A stretch of DNA of 64,000 bases from NCBI GenBank assembly GCA_963789025.1, contig CAWBIT010000008.1, forward strand, positions 496,001-560,000, in the 5' to 3' direction. Under the pieces are notes generated by a model. It had not been told where the DNA came from and made no database searches. It saw only the letters and a program-made list of their open reading frames with translations. This document shows, piece after piece, positions 6,280 through 14,819 of the stretch. The translations under genes were made by a program, and so were the position numbers. The stretch's first letter is position 1, and every line of letters starts with the position of its first letter. Source of the DNA: AP-15 sp963789025 (lineage in GTDB: Bacteria > Pseudomonadota > Alphaproteobacteria > ATCC43930 > CGMCC-115725).

Positions 6280-8289
6280 ATGGTGCGCAGTCAACAGGAC
6301 ACCGCGGCGCTGCCAGCCTCACGCCCGTTTGCCGTGGGGCAGGCCGGTTATGATTATTTTGCCGATGAGCAGCACTGCCGCTCGCTTGCCGACCGCGTCC
6401 TTGCCGGATTACGGCAAGGTGGCCGGATCGTGCTCGTCACTGGGGATCCGCCGGTAAACCTGTCGAGCCTCGCCACGGCGCTGACCGAGGCGACGGCGGG
6501 AAAACACACAGTGCTTGCGATTGTGTGTGGGGGCGAATTCAACGAGCAGGAGCTGCGCGGTGCCGCCGGCCCTTCACCGCTCATTTTGTTCCATCAGGCG
6601 GAGAGGCTGTTGGATGGACAGCTCGCAAAACTCTGCAGCTATCTGGCCTCGGGCGGCAACCGCCCCGCCGGCGTGCTCCTGGGCGTGCCTGGCTTGGTCC
6701 CTCGGCTCGAAAAGCTCCAGCCGAGCCTGTTCGAAGACGGGCGTGCGATCCACTTCAACTTTTACGAGCTCGGCCGCGATGAGATCGATGTCTTTATGCG
6801 CCGCCAGCTTCGCCAGAGCAGGGCGGCCGGCGGCTTTGCCGTGGATGAGATCAATTGGATTGCCGATCTCTCGAGCGGCGATCCGGCGCAAGTCAATCGG
6901 CTGTCGCGACTGATGCTGGAACTTGCCGATGGTGTGGGCGGCGGTGATACGCGGGGTGACAGCACGTCCCACCAGACGCTTTCGCCGAGCGCGCCGAGGT
7001 GGCGCCGAGCGATGAGGCGCCCGGCCCGGATCGGCATTCTGCTGTGTCTTGGCCTGAGCGTCCTGCTCCTACTGGCAGGTAGGCCCGAGTTCGGCGGCAG
7101 GATCGACGGTCCGGCACAGAGCGGCGGCAATGGCTCGCTGGCGCCGGAGCAGGTCTCCATCTCACCCCCAGCTGTGGTTGCCTCCTCCCTCGAAACTGCG
7201 CCGCCCGCCGCACCAGCCTCGATCGAAACCGCGCCGCCAGCCGATCCGACCACCGCACCAGCCGCGGCCGAAACCGCGCCGCCCGCCGAGCCGACCGCCG
7301 CACCAGCCGCGGCCGAAACCGCGCCGCCCGCCGAGCCGACCGCCGCACCAGCCGTGGCCGAAACCGCGCCGCCCGCCGAGCCGACCGCCGCACCAGCCGT
7401 GGCCGAAACCGCGCCGCCCGCCGAGCCGACCGCCGCATCAGCCGTGGCCGAAACCGCGCCGCCCGCCGAGCCGACCGCCGCACCAGCCGCGGCCGAAACC
7501 GCGCCGCCCGCCGAGCCGACCGCCGCACCAGCTTTGGCCGAAACCGCGCCGCCCGCCGAGCCGACCGCCGCACCAGCCGCGGCCGAAACCGCGCCGCCCA
7601 CCGAGCCGACCACCGCCCCAGCCTCGGCCGAAACCGCGCCGCCCGCCGATCCGACCGCCGCACCAGCCTCGGCCGAAACCGCGCCGCCCACCGAGCCGAC
7701 CGCCGCACCAGCCTCGGCCGAGACCGCGCCGCCCGCCGATCCGACCGCCGCACCAGCCTCGGCCGAAACCGCGCCGCCCGCCGATCCGACCGCCGCACCA
7801 GCCTCGGCCGAAACCGCGCCGCCCGCCGATCCGATCGCCCCACCAGCCTCGGCCGAAACCGCGCCGCCCGCCGATCCGACCGCCGCACCAGCCTCGGCCG
7901 AAACCGCGCCGCCCGCCGATCCGATCGCCCCACCAGCCTCGGCCGAAACCGGGCGGCAGGCCGTACCGGCCGCGGTGACCGCCGACAAAGCCCGGACGCC
8001 GCTGCCGCTCCCAGCCGAGCAGATTACTGCGTTGCTCATACGCGGTGATGCATTCGTGCGGGCGCGCGATATCGCCTCGGCACGGCTTTTTTATGAGCGC
8101 GCGGCGGATGCTGGAAACGGCCGCGCGGCATTGCGAATGGGAGAGAGTTTCGATCGGGCTTTTCTTGACAGCATCGGGATTTACCGAATGATCGGTGATC
8201 GCCAGCTCGCTCTCTCCTGGTACCGCCGCGCCCGTGATTTAGGCGATACCGAGGCGGCCCAGCTGCTCCACAAGTTGGAGCCACGATAG
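6280..8289 (+). CDS. AAA-like, single-TM protein with Pro/Ala repeats and Sel1-like tail
   Basis: The ~669-residue protein has four parts. An N-terminal ~220-residue domain resembles an AAA/ExeA-type ATPase, but its P-loop position reads GDPPVNLSSL and lacks the usual GKT, so it is probably inactive. A basic stretch and one membrane helix (IGILLCLGLSVLLLLAG) follow. Next come sixteen 15-residue repeats of ETAPPA(E/D)PTAAPAxA, then a C-terminal Sel1/TPR-like segment (RLFYERAADAGNGRAALRMG ... LSWYRRARDLGDTEAAQLL). The layout suggests an inner-membrane protein with a flexible periplasmic stalk carrying a helical-repeat head, like some DamX/SPOR-type envelope proteins. An upstream TTG at 6241 is an alternative start. 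Long frames in the other phases are artefacts of the repeat. Confidence 0.75.
   Translation: MVRSQQDTAALPASRPFAVGQAGYDYFADEQHCRSLADRVLAGLRQGGRIVLVTGDPPVNLSSLATALTEATAGKHTVLAIVCGGEFNEQELRGAAGPSPLILFHQAERLLDGQLAKLCSYLASGGNRPAGVLLGVPGLVPRLEKLQPSLFEDGRAIHFNFYELGRDEIDVFMRRQLRQSRAAGGFAVDEINWIADLSSGDPAQVNRLSRLMLELADGVGGGDTRGDSTSHQTLSPSAPRWRRAMRRPARIGILLCLGLSVLLLLAGRPEFGGRIDGPAQSGGNGSLAPEQVSISPPAVVASSLETAPPAAPASIETAPPADPTTAPAAAETAPPAEPTAAPAAAETAPPAEPTAAPAVAETAPPAEPTAAPAVAETAPPAEPTAASAVAETAPPAEPTAAPAAAETAPPAEPTAAPALAETAPPAEPTAAPAAAETAPPTEPTTAPASAETAPPADPTAAPASAETAPPTEPTAAPASAETAPPADPTAAPASAETAPPADPTAAPASAETAPPADPIAPPASAETAPPADPTAAPASAETAPPADPIAPPASAETGRQAVPAAVTADKARTPLPLPAEQITALLIRGDAFVRARDIASARLFYERAADAGNGRAALRMGESFDRAFLDSIGIYRMIGDRQLALSWYRRARDLGDTEAAQLLHKLEPR
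7225..7944 (+). repeat. sixteen 45-bp tandem repeats (coding)
   Basis: Sixteen uninterrupted 45-bp units encode ETAPPAxPTxAPAxA. Early units mostly carry Glu at position 7 and end AAA, AVA or ALA; later units mostly carry Asp and end ASA. Two units read ADPIAPPASA, and one has Ser for Pro. The two blocks show local homogenisation by unequal exchange or slippage. Because 45 is a multiple of three and the units lack stops in several frames, copy number can change without disrupting the protein. Confidence 0.95.
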
Positions 8290-8462
8290 CTTAATAGCGG
8301 TCAAATTAAGCCAACCTAAGTGATGTTGAAGCGGCGCGTGCTGCGAAGCAGTCGCATCCGGGAAACGATCGAATTTCCGGCCAGTATGGGCGAGAAATGG
8401 CATTTTTAGAGCCCCGATATCATCCAGAATTGCGCCGAACTCCAATTCCTTGATACGGCGGA

Positions 8463-8536
8463 TAATTTCCCTGATCACCTGTTCTAATTCCCTGCAAGCC
8501 CCCACAAATTTCCCTGTTCGGATGCGTAGGGAATTA
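8463..8536. repeat. clustered AATTCCCTG-type units
   Basis: The motif (a)aattyccctg occurs three times in direct orientation, starting at about 8463, 8485 and 8506, and once inverted as agggaatta at 8528. Similar clusters occur between genes in Rhizobiales. The remainder of 8290-8800 holds no recognisable gene. Confidence 0.45.
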
Positions 8537-8800
8537 GCCGGTAAAGCATTGATCGGAATGCCAATTCTGGGGCATCTCGGGCACCGCTGGGCCCAGATCG
8601 GCGAGAAATCCCTGTTAATTCGCTTCTAGCAGACCTCACCTCTGTCACCGCGTCGAGGTTCCGGCCACCCGACGGTTTCACCGCCCCGCCTTTGATCCGC
8701 CCGGTGCGTTGAACGACTAGGTAGATTCCGAGGCTGTGAAATAGCTATTTTGCAACTACATATAGATAGTAAGTTCCACATCACATGTTTGGAGGAAATT

Positions 8801-8881
8801 ATGGATCTCATTCTCATTATCGTCGTTGTTCTTCTGGTCTTCGGAGGTGGTGGCTATTGGGGATATAGCCGGTGGAGGTAA
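8801..8881 (+). CDS. 26-residue hydrophobic peptide, DUF3309-like
   Basis: The peptide starts MDLILIIVVVLLVF and ends with GGGGYWGYSRWR. One membrane helix followed by a glycine run and an aromatic-basic tail is the pattern of DUF3309-type small membrane proteins in alphaproteobacteria. A strong GGAGG lies six bases before the ATG. Family members are usually somewhat longer. The role is unknown; such genes are often found in stress-responsive neighbourhoods. Confidence 0.7.
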   Translation: MDLILIIVVVLLVFGGGGYWGYSRWR

Positions 8882-8997
8882 CCAACCGCTTATGATTTAT
8901 TGGCAACAGGTTGAGGTAGGCAGATGATAACATCTTTCTCTACCCGCCAACCTCATTTTCCTGGTGAACGCTTCACCACACAGAGGAAACCCCTACG

Positions 8998-9306
8998 ATG
9001 AAATCGCTCTTGATTCCGGCCGGTCTTGCACTTGCACTCGTGGCTGGCACGGCCGCTGCACCGGCGCAGGCAAGTGGCTGCCTCAAAGGCGCCGCGATCG
9101 GCGGCGTCGCCGGCCACTATGCAGGTCATCACGGCCTCCTCGGGGCCGGCGTCGGCTGCGTGATCGGCGGGCATGAAGCCCACAAGCGCGACCGCGAACG
9201 GGCGGAGCAGGGCTACGGCTCGAGCTATAACGACCGCCGCCACGGCTACCACGACGGCTATAACGACCGCGGCTACGGCAGCCGCTACTACGACGAGGGT
9301 CGTTAG
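8998..9306 (+). CDS. secreted glycine-zipper-like small protein
   Basis: This 102-residue protein has a clear signal peptide (MKSLLIPAGLALALVAG with cleavage after APAQA). A glycine-rich segment follows: KGAAIGGVAGHYAGHHGLLG and GAGVGCVIGGHEA. The tail is rich in Arg, Tyr and Gly. The GxxxG repeats resemble glycine-zipper outer-membrane or periplasmic proteins of the 17 kDa antigen kind, but no lipobox is present. GAGG lies ~12 bases upstream of the ATG. It is followed by a hairpin terminator, so it is probably monocistronic. Confidence 0.75.
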   Translation: MKSLLIPAGLALALVAGTAAAPAQASGCLKGAAIGGVAGHYAGHHGLLGAGVGCVIGGHEAHKRDRERAEQGYGSSYNDRRHGYHDGYNDRGYGSRYYDEGR

Positions 9307-9329
9307 CAGGCGGCGAAACACAAGTCAGA

Positions 9330-9356
9330 ACGTCCCCTAATTTCGAGGGCGTTTTT
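9330..9356 (+). terminator. rho-independent terminator
   Basis: A 6-bp stem (ACGTCC with GGGCGT, one G-U pair) with an 11-base loop is followed by five T. It lies 24 bp after the stop of the glycine-zipper-like gene and suits that gene's termination. Confidence 0.55.
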
Positions 9357-9397
9357 GTTCTCCTGGTAGATAATTGTGCATCGTGAGCACCGGGCCC

Positions 9398-9883
9398 CTA
9401 TCCTGGTATCGGGTCCAGTGCGGCTCGGTCTGCGATCGCCGCCGATGCCCGCGCGGAGGCGGCAGGGTTAAATCCTCGCTTCTCTTCCGCGCCGTAGCAG
9501 ATGTTGACGGCGGTCATCAGCATCCCCGTTGCCGACCACATGCTCCACAAGGCAAGCAGGACGCTGACGATGAGGCCGATGCCGAACTTTGCGGTCGGGC
9601 CTTGGACAAGGGCCTGCAGCCACGTGGCGATGAGTTTGACAGCCTCCAGCGGCAGCATGCCCTGCATGGCCGTGATCTGCCGCTCCACCATGTTAGGGTC
9701 GGCGACGAGGCCGTAAAGCGAAACCACCGCCGTGAGCGTCGGAAAGAGGGAGAGGAGGGATTGAAACGCGGCTCCGGCGGCGAGGGCCGAGATATTGTCC
9801 TTGCCCATCTGTCGCCGCGTAGCCGCCAGGATCGCCCACCAGCTTGCCATATCGGACTGGCCGACGGAAAAGCTATTGTTCAC
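9398..9883 (-). pseudogene. YihY/BrkB-family membrane protein, N-terminal part
   Basis: Residues 1-138 match the family start: DNISALAAGAAFQSLLSLFP, VSLYGLVADPNMVERQ, LWSMWSATGMLMTAVNICY and GAEEKRGF. Complete members have about 280-320 residues and six membrane helices. After KRGF the frame turns into unrelated Ala/Arg-rich sequence and stops, so roughly half the protein is missing. The break lies near 9470. The family is an uncharacterised inner-membrane family once linked to ribonuclease BN. Confidence 0.75.
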
Positions 9884-10196
9884 CGCTCGGCCGCACCGAG
9901 GACATTGCTAACCAGATCGCCCAAAGCGACAAAAACACGATTACGCTCCCAATGCCGTCAGCGCTTCCAGTCGAGGATTGGGCGCGGTCGGGCGGGGTCG
10001 GCGCGGAGTGTGACTTGGTGTGCGCCCGCCCTTTCGAAATGCCACGCTGCCGAACGGTAAGGGACTGCGTTAACGATTTCGAGACCGCAAAATTGCGGCG
10101 CGGTGTCCAGGCGTGCCTGCAACCAGATCGAACTCAAGACGATTCCAAATTATTGCAAACTATTCAATGAGTTTCTCCCCTTACCCCTCCGGTTAA
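9884..10196. other. intergenic stretch, nothing recognised
   Basis: No coding sequence with a recognisable motif was found on either strand. Confidence 0.4.
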
Positions 10197-10240
10197 CACC
10201 GACGCGGGGCGCGCTGGTGAGCGCAAACTGACGCGGCTGC
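10197..10240 (+). repeat. direct repeat, copy 2
   Basis: This is the diverged second copy of the sequence at 5771-5815 (caccgacgcggggcgcgct, ggtgagcgcaaactgacgcg). It lies immediately upstream of a serine-recombinase-like scrap. Confidence 0.4.
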
Positions 10241-10262
10241 GAAGGCGGTTCCCTGTGGGCCG

Positions 10263-10307
10263 GCGGAGTTCAAGCGCGAGATGATGCTGGAACGGCAGCG
10301 CGAAGGC
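10263..10307 (+). pseudogene. serine recombinase scrap
   Basis: The translated piece AEFKREMMLERQREG matches the conserved helix of resolvase/invertase-family recombinases, where it is usually followed by IAKAKAEG. Only about 15 residues survive and the downstream sequence is unrelated. The flanking 10308-10732 shows no other recognisable content. Confidence 0.4.
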
Positions 10308-10732
10308 ACCCGCCCCCGAGCCGAAAGGAGATTACTCATACTCCAAGTCGCATCACAGTCTTATGCCGCTAACGGGGATCCTGATACCATTTTTGAACCG
10401 GATAGCTTCCGACCGCACCATCAGTCAGGCCGGATGGACTGCCACCGGGCACGCAGTCGTGAGGCGGTGCCGGCTCAGCCATGCCGGAATTCCAGCCGTC
10501 GACGCCGACCATCTCCGGTCGGTTCAGCGGTTGCCCGCCGAGTCTCGACCATTGCCAGGGCAAGGGTTCGCCAGAAAAATTGAAAATTGAGAGGCGGAGA
10601 GGCGATCAAGAACTCGTAAAGTCGCGAGCAGGTCTTCTTCATTAACTATATTTTTTGTTGTCTTTCCCCCACAATCTGCCCACAGTTGCACAAAAGGGCG
10701 ACAATGGCCCGGTTTCGCACGGGGAGGAAAAA

Positions 10733-10936
10733 ATGAAGCGGTTTTTGCTGGCGGGGGCATTGCTTCTGGCGGTCGCTACGTTGGGCCCGACCGCGCGCGC
10801 CCAGCGGTTCGAATTCAGTTACACAGGGAGCCTCGTTACCTTCACCGTGCCGATCGGCGGGATCTATCAGATCGTCGCCGACGCCAAGCTGAAGGCCGCC
10901 GTCAAAGCGTTCTGCCAAAGCGTGCCGACAACCTGA
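10733..10936 (+). CDS. signal-peptide protein, probably truncated glycine-rich protein
   Basis: The 67-residue product has a signal peptide (MKRFLLAGALLLAVATL, cleavage after ARA). FEFSYTGSLVTFTVPIGGIYQIVA follows, resembling the start of secreted glycine-rich proteins that continue with long GGxGG stretches. Here the sequence changes and stops 16 residues later, so it is probably truncated. GGGAGG lies six bases before the ATG, a good ribosome binding site. Confidence 0.5.
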   Translation: MKRFLLAGALLLAVATLGPTARAQRFEFSYTGSLVTFTVPIGGIYQIVADAKLKAAVKAFCQSVPTT

Positions 10937-10948
10937 CGCCACATCATT

Positions 10949-11470
10949 ATGAATTGGCGTCGCATATTCTGTCGATTGTTTCGTCGCCATGTATGGACCG
11001 CAATCGAGCCGGTCCTCGACACCGTAGAGTACCAGCGGTTCACCTTCCGTTTGCCGGACGGCCGCTGGTATCGGCTAACCTACGAGCGTTGCAGATTTTG
11101 CGGCAGATCCCGATCCCGCTATCTCTTGACGAGGAACAGCCAGAGGGTGCGATGCGAAGAGTTGGCATCCGATCGTCACCCGCACCTCCGGGGCGCTCAG
11201 CCTCCACACCCAGCGGTCGTACAGAAAGTGGACGAAGCCCAAGGCGAGACGGGTGCATATCACAATCGGTACGACGCGCAGCAGTGTCCCGCCTGGAGTC
11301 GGGATGAGCCACAAGAAGCCGACGGTGCCGACGAGCAGCATGATTGGCACAAACAGCCAAGCGTGCCCGCTGACCTGCGACGACAGTCCAATCGCCACGA
11401 GCCAATGGTTAAGACTGTAGACGGCGATCCCAATAATCGGCTGCCACCAGGCAATCAGTCGCATCTATGA
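10949..11470 (+). CDS. hypothetical CxxC protein with read-through tail
   Basis: The first ~60 residues look genuine: MNWRRIFCRLFRRHVWTA, FRLPDGRWYRLTYERCRFCG and a Cys-x-x-Cys pair that may bind zinc. Beyond about position 11128 the frame is antisense to a membrane-protein gene and has the composition of a shadow frame. The authentic gene is therefore probably a truncated small protein. It starts 12 bp after the glycine-rich fragment's stop. Confidence 0.35.
   Translation: MNWRRIFCRLFRRHVWTAIEPVLDTVEYQRFTFRLPDGRWYRLTYERCRFCGRSRSRYLLTRNSQRVRCEELASDRHPHLRGAQPPHPAVVQKVDEAQGETGAYHNRYDAQQCPAWSRDEPQEADGADEQHDWHKQPSVPADLRRQSNRHEPMVKTVDGDPNNRLPPGNQSHL
11075..11464 (-). CDS. hypothetical membrane protein, 3' end uncertain
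   Basis: This 129-residue frame has at least two membrane helices: WWQPIIGIAVYSLNHWLVAI and AWLFVPIMLLVGTVGFLWLI, followed by a third hydrophobic stretch around VVPIVICTRLALGFVHFL. It was not recognised as a named family. The last ~35 residues overlap the antisense CxxC gene and may be chimeric. Confidence 0.45.
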   Translation of the reverse strand: MRLIAWWQPIIGIAVYSLNHWLVAIGLSSQVSGHAWLFVPIMLLVGTVGFLWLIPTPGGTLLRVVPIVICTRLALGFVHFLYDRWVWRLSAPEVRVTIGCQLFASHPLAVPRQEIAGSGSAAKSATLVG

Positions 11471-12457
11471 CATGCAGCGCGACCCCCGGTTTGCAGACGC
11501 GCTGAGCTACTGCAGCGAGGCGGGCGAAGTCTGTGCGGTCACCCTCAAGCTGCCATGCACGCGCGCCGACTGGTGCGCCAAACGCGCCGCGGTCGAGGCA
11601 GTGCTGAACGACATCGGCGGCGTCGTGACGCGGGTCGGCACCGCGACTGGTCGTGGTGATCATCAGCGCGCTCGGAAGGATCGCCCTTGCACAGGCCGTG
11701 TCACGACAGAATGAGACATTCATGTCCTGTTCGGCGATCCACCGACACTTTGCAGGGCTTTCGAGGAATACGTTTCTTCTCGCCTTCTCCAGTTTATTTG
11801 CCGATAGCTCCACGAGTTGCGCTCGGTCGAGGCAGTTGCGGAGTTTGAGGATTACACAACCCGGCGCTCTATCGGAGAGTACCGCTCCCTTCGCGCGGAG
11901 CGAAATTACTGTAGGATGCCCTTGCGGGAGAACTAGAGCAATTGCGACCTGCCCGCCCGGGCGCCGCGGCTCAAATGGCTTCACCAGCGACCTGCCGCCG
12001 GAGCCAGGGGCAGCCACCTTCCTGATCGGCTCCTTGGGCCTCGCACACACCATCATCCGTTGCCGGCGCTCGCAGCGGAAGTAATCGTCGGCGGTTGGCC
12101 GTTCCCGCTCGCAGAGAGGAGATACGACGCGTGCAATCGTTCTGACCGGCGATAATCACGGTTATCGCCGGCCCGCACCCACTCGCGGGCGCCGCCGCGA
12201 CGGGCCAGCGACCAGCTCTTTTGTGTGTCCAAAGGATACGCCAGGCGTCGAGTTTCTTGCTGATTTTTACAGATCAGCCTGCGTCTGCCGAGTGCGTAGG
12301 CCTTTAAAGAGCCGCAGCAAAATTGTAAACATGCGCTCAACCTTCTACCCCCAACCAGACCTCTCGGATTAGCACGGGGAGGAGTGGAAACTTGTGATCT
12401 GCTCCGCGAGTCGACGCTGTTTGGAAGGCAAGGGGGCTTGCTAAAGCCGCAAAGCAG
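11465..12457. other. about 1 kb without a confident gene
   Basis: Open frames exist on both strands (for example 11472-11714 plus, starting MQRDPRFADALSYCSEAG, and a long minus frame 11409-12056), but they overlap each other and I recognise no family, so I call none. The region separates the debris block from the integrase module. Confidence 0.4.
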
Positions 12458-12874
12458 CTAACTAACCTTCAAAGCCGTACGACGGACAGATTGAGCCGGT
12501 CCCGCCGTCTCCTCGCGCCCCGACATGGCCGACGGCGCAAGCCGGTTAGCCACCCACGCGCTTTCAGGCCGTGTTACGGGCGCTGCCTCGCCGGCCGGTA
12601 AGGGCTTGCTCCGCAGCCTGGCCGACGGCCGCACGCGATTGTTGCGGCGAGCATCTTCCGGCGGTGCGGCGAGCTTGCGCGCAACGTAGTTTCGCCAACT
12701 CTCGATGACGACCAGCCGCCGTCGCCCCACCGCGATGGTTTCGATCTCACCCGCCGCGATCAGGGCCCACGCCGTCGATACCCCAATTCCCGCAATATAC
12801 GTAGCAAAGAAAGGAACCGGCGCCGTAATCAAATAGCCTGACCCGGCGGTATTGCCGCCGTGATCCGAATCCAT
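12458..12874 (-). CDS. excisionase/AlpA-like helix-turn-helix protein
   Basis: This 138-residue protein contains AGIGVSTAWALIAAGEIETI followed by AVGRRRLVVIESWRNYV. This is the winged-HTH plus short beta-hairpin pattern of AlpA/Xis-type proteins and of the HTH_17 family. The C-terminal ~70 residues are basic and probably disordered. It lies just downstream of the integrase on the same strand, the usual partner arrangement for an integrated element. The ATG is preferred over an upstream TTG. Confidence 0.6.
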   Translation of the reverse strand: MDSDHGGNTAGSGYLITAPVPFFATYIAGIGVSTAWALIAAGEIETIAVGRRRLVVIESWRNYVARKLAAPPEDARRNNRVRPSARLRSKPLPAGEAAPVTRPESAWVANRLAPSAMSGREETAGPAQSVRRTALKVS

Positions 12875-12955
12875 GGGGTATTCCAAAAACCAAAGTAAGC
12901 ATCGAACAGAACGTGAACATACGACACCCGGCGTCCGGCAATCGTCCGAATGCGA

Positions 12956-14146
12956 CTACCTGTTCACGCTGCCGCAGTAATCGGCCCAAGCCTGCATGAG
13001 GCACCGACGTTTTTCGATCGCTGTTGAGCGTCGATAAGCGGTTTCGGATTTGTCGCCGACGACATGCGCCAATGCCGCCTCGGCGAGCTCGCGCGGAAAT
13101 GCTGTGCAGTCACCAGCCCAATCGCGAAATGCGCTGCGCATACCGTGGGTCGTCACACCCCGGTACCCAAGTGCCGCAATTGTCCGCAGCAGTTGACCGT
13201 GGCCCAATGGCCGACCGCGTCTCCGGCCGGCAAAGACAACGCCGGCGCCCGGCTGCCGGATCATACGCATTTTCGCCAGCACCACGAGCACCGCGTCACT
13301 TAATGGGACAATATGGTCGCGTTTGGCTTTCATGCGCTCGGCCGGGATCGTCCACAGCTTCGCCTCGAGGTCGAACTCATCCCAGGTCGCAGTGAGCGCC
13401 TCGCCGCTCCGCACCGCGGTCAGGATGGCAAATTGCAATGCATAATCGGCAACCCCGGTACGCTGACGCAGCAACGTCATGAACGCCGGCATCGCGGCAT
13501 ACGGCAGCGCCTGGTAGTGCTTGACCTGTGCGACCTTGCTCTTACGCGGCAGCAGGTTTGCGAGATGACCGCGCCATCTTGCTGGATTTTCGCCGCTCCG
13601 ATAGCCGGCGCTGGTCGCGAAGTCCAATACGCTCTCGATGCGGCCGCGCAGTCTCGCTGCAGTCTCTGGCTTTTGCGTCCAGATTGGTCCCAATACCGAC
13701 AGGACGGCCGCTGTATCGATCCGCGAGACCGGCAAGCCGCCGAGGGCCGGACAAGCGTAAGCCTCCAGGCTGCTCGTCCATTGCTTGGCATGCCGCGCGC
13801 CTTTCCAGGCGGCTTTGTGATTGGCGATATACGCTTCAGCGCACGCCGCAAACGTGATCGCCCGCGCCGAGCTCCCGGTACGCTCTACGCGACGCGCCTC
13901 GATCGGATCGATGCCTTGCTTGGCGAGCTTGCGATATTTGGCCGCCCGCTCGCGCGCCTCCGCGAGACTGAAGTCGGCGACCGCGCCGATACCCATGGCA
14001 TGAGCGACGCCGGAGAGCATGTAGCGCAGTACCCACGACTTCGCGTTGCCGTCGCCGACCCGCAGATAGAGACCGTGACCGTCGCCATAAAGACCCGGTT
14101 TCGAGGCGCGCTTGACCCTGAGCGCCGATAGCTTTTCGAGCTCCAT
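12956..14146 (-). CDS. P4-type tyrosine integrase
   Basis: This 396-residue protein has an N-terminal DUF4102-type arm (DGHGLYLRV..GNAKSWVLRY, residues ~22-45), a core-binding domain and the catalytic domain. Conserved residues are visible: R246 in AVRSGEA, H334 and R337 in THGMRSAFRDW, H361 in AHVVGDKSE, and nucleophile Y371 in TAYRRS. The signature WTIPAERMKAKRDHIVPLS is also present. It should catalyse site-specific integration of an island or prophage. No tRNA or paired att site was found beside it, and no other element genes follow apart from the HTH protein, so it looks orphaned. Confidence 0.9.
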   Translation of the reverse strand: MELEKLSALRVKRASKPGLYGDGHGLYLRVGDGNAKSWVLRYMLSGVAHAMGIGAVADFSLAEARERAAKYRKLAKQGIDPIEARRVERTGSSARAITFAACAEAYIANHKAAWKGARHAKQWTSSLEAYACPALGGLPVSRIDTAAVLSVLGPIWTQKPETAARLRGRIESVLDFATSAGYRSGENPARWRGHLANLLPRKSKVAQVKHYQALPYAAMPAFMTLLRQRTGVADYALQFAILTAVRSGEALTATWDEFDLEAKLWTIPAERMKAKRDHIVPLSDAVLVVLAKMRMIRQPGAGVVFAGRRRGRPLGHGQLLRTIAALGYRGVTTHGMRSAFRDWAGDCTAFPRELAEAALAHVVGDKSETAYRRSTAIEKRRCLMQAWADYCGSVNR

Positions 14147-14263
14147 TCCGCTCGTTCCGCTCTACAATCCGTTGTACAAACCGAACGTGGATTGTGGTAG
14201 AAGATGGTGGAGGATGTCAACATGGAGATGGGCTGTAAACGATTGATTTAAAATTGTGCCTTA

Positions 14264-14287
14264 GAAGATGGCGTGTCTACCATCTTC
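14264..14287. repeat. 8-bp inverted repeat upstream of the integrase
   Basis: GAAGATGG and CCATCTTC are perfect inverted repeats with an 8-bp spacer, and tagaagatgg recurs at 14198-14207. This may be an arm-type recombinase site or an operator. The rest of 14147-14508 holds no gene. Confidence 0.4.
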
Positions 14288-14508
14288 CAATGGGCTCTGC
14301 TTCCTCATCCGCCCCCATCAGCCGCGAATACCCCGCCACATCGGCCGCGAGGATTGCCGCCAGCCGACGGTTCACGGCTTTTAACGCGCAAGGGTAGAAC
14401 AAGGACATCCAGACGTCTACCGGTCGTGGGCTGCAGGCAGGTAGATTTGGCCCTGACTACGCCATGGCTGCGTTGCCGGGCGCTGCATAGGCGTGCGCTC
14501 GGAGGTGA

Positions 14509-14799
14509 TCACTGCTCCCCTCCAGTCTGAGCACCGCCGAGCGAGGTGCCGGCGGCCCCGGCGCCGACCGCCGAGGCGGGGCCGGAAATTCCGGTCCCGC
14601 CTGGTTCGGCCCAGAGCCGTGACCAGTAGGCGTTCGGTTCCGGCGGTAATTGCAGGTTGGCGTTATTGCCGTCGTACATCGTTCCGGTCTGTCCGATGAC
14701 CGTCGGATGCTGCGCCTCCTGCGGTGTGACGCCTTGCGCGAGGGCGGACATGGCCGCAGCGACCAGGACTGTTGTCGCAATAAGGATGGGTTTGATCAT
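14509..14799 (-). CDS. small secreted hypothetical protein
   Basis: This 96-residue protein has a signal peptide (MIKPILIATTVLVAAAMSALAQ). A polar segment contains VIGQTGTMYDGNNANLQLPP and PNAYWSRLWAEPGG, and the tail is Gly/Ala-rich. I do not recognise it. It starts 20 bp after the stop of the triheme cytochrome gene, on the same strand, so it is probably the last gene of the dehydrogenase operon and may be a periplasmic accessory. Confidence 0.65.
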   Translation of the reverse strand: MIKPILIATTVLVAAAMSALAQGVTPQEAQHPTVIGQTGTMYDGNNANLQLPPEPNAYWSRLWAEPGGTGISGPASAVGAGAAGTSLGGAQTGGEQ

Positions 14800-14819
14800 G
14801 CACTGCGCTCCGTTAGCGG

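Noticed and set aside
7225..7944. CRISPR array
   Set aside because: Units are contiguous and coding, with no variable spacers.
6762..8039. Long minus-strand and +2-frame open readings across the Pro/Ala repeat
   Set aside because: They exist only because 45-bp GC-rich units lack stops in several frames; the plus-strand frame 1 product has real flanking domains.
11409..12056. 215-residue minus-strand protein
   Set aside because: It overlaps the start of the membrane protein gene, has no recognisable motif and shadow-like composition.
12458..14146. Active prophage or complete genomic island
   Set aside because: Only an integrase and an HTH gene are present, with no structural, replication or cargo genes and no paired att sites seen.
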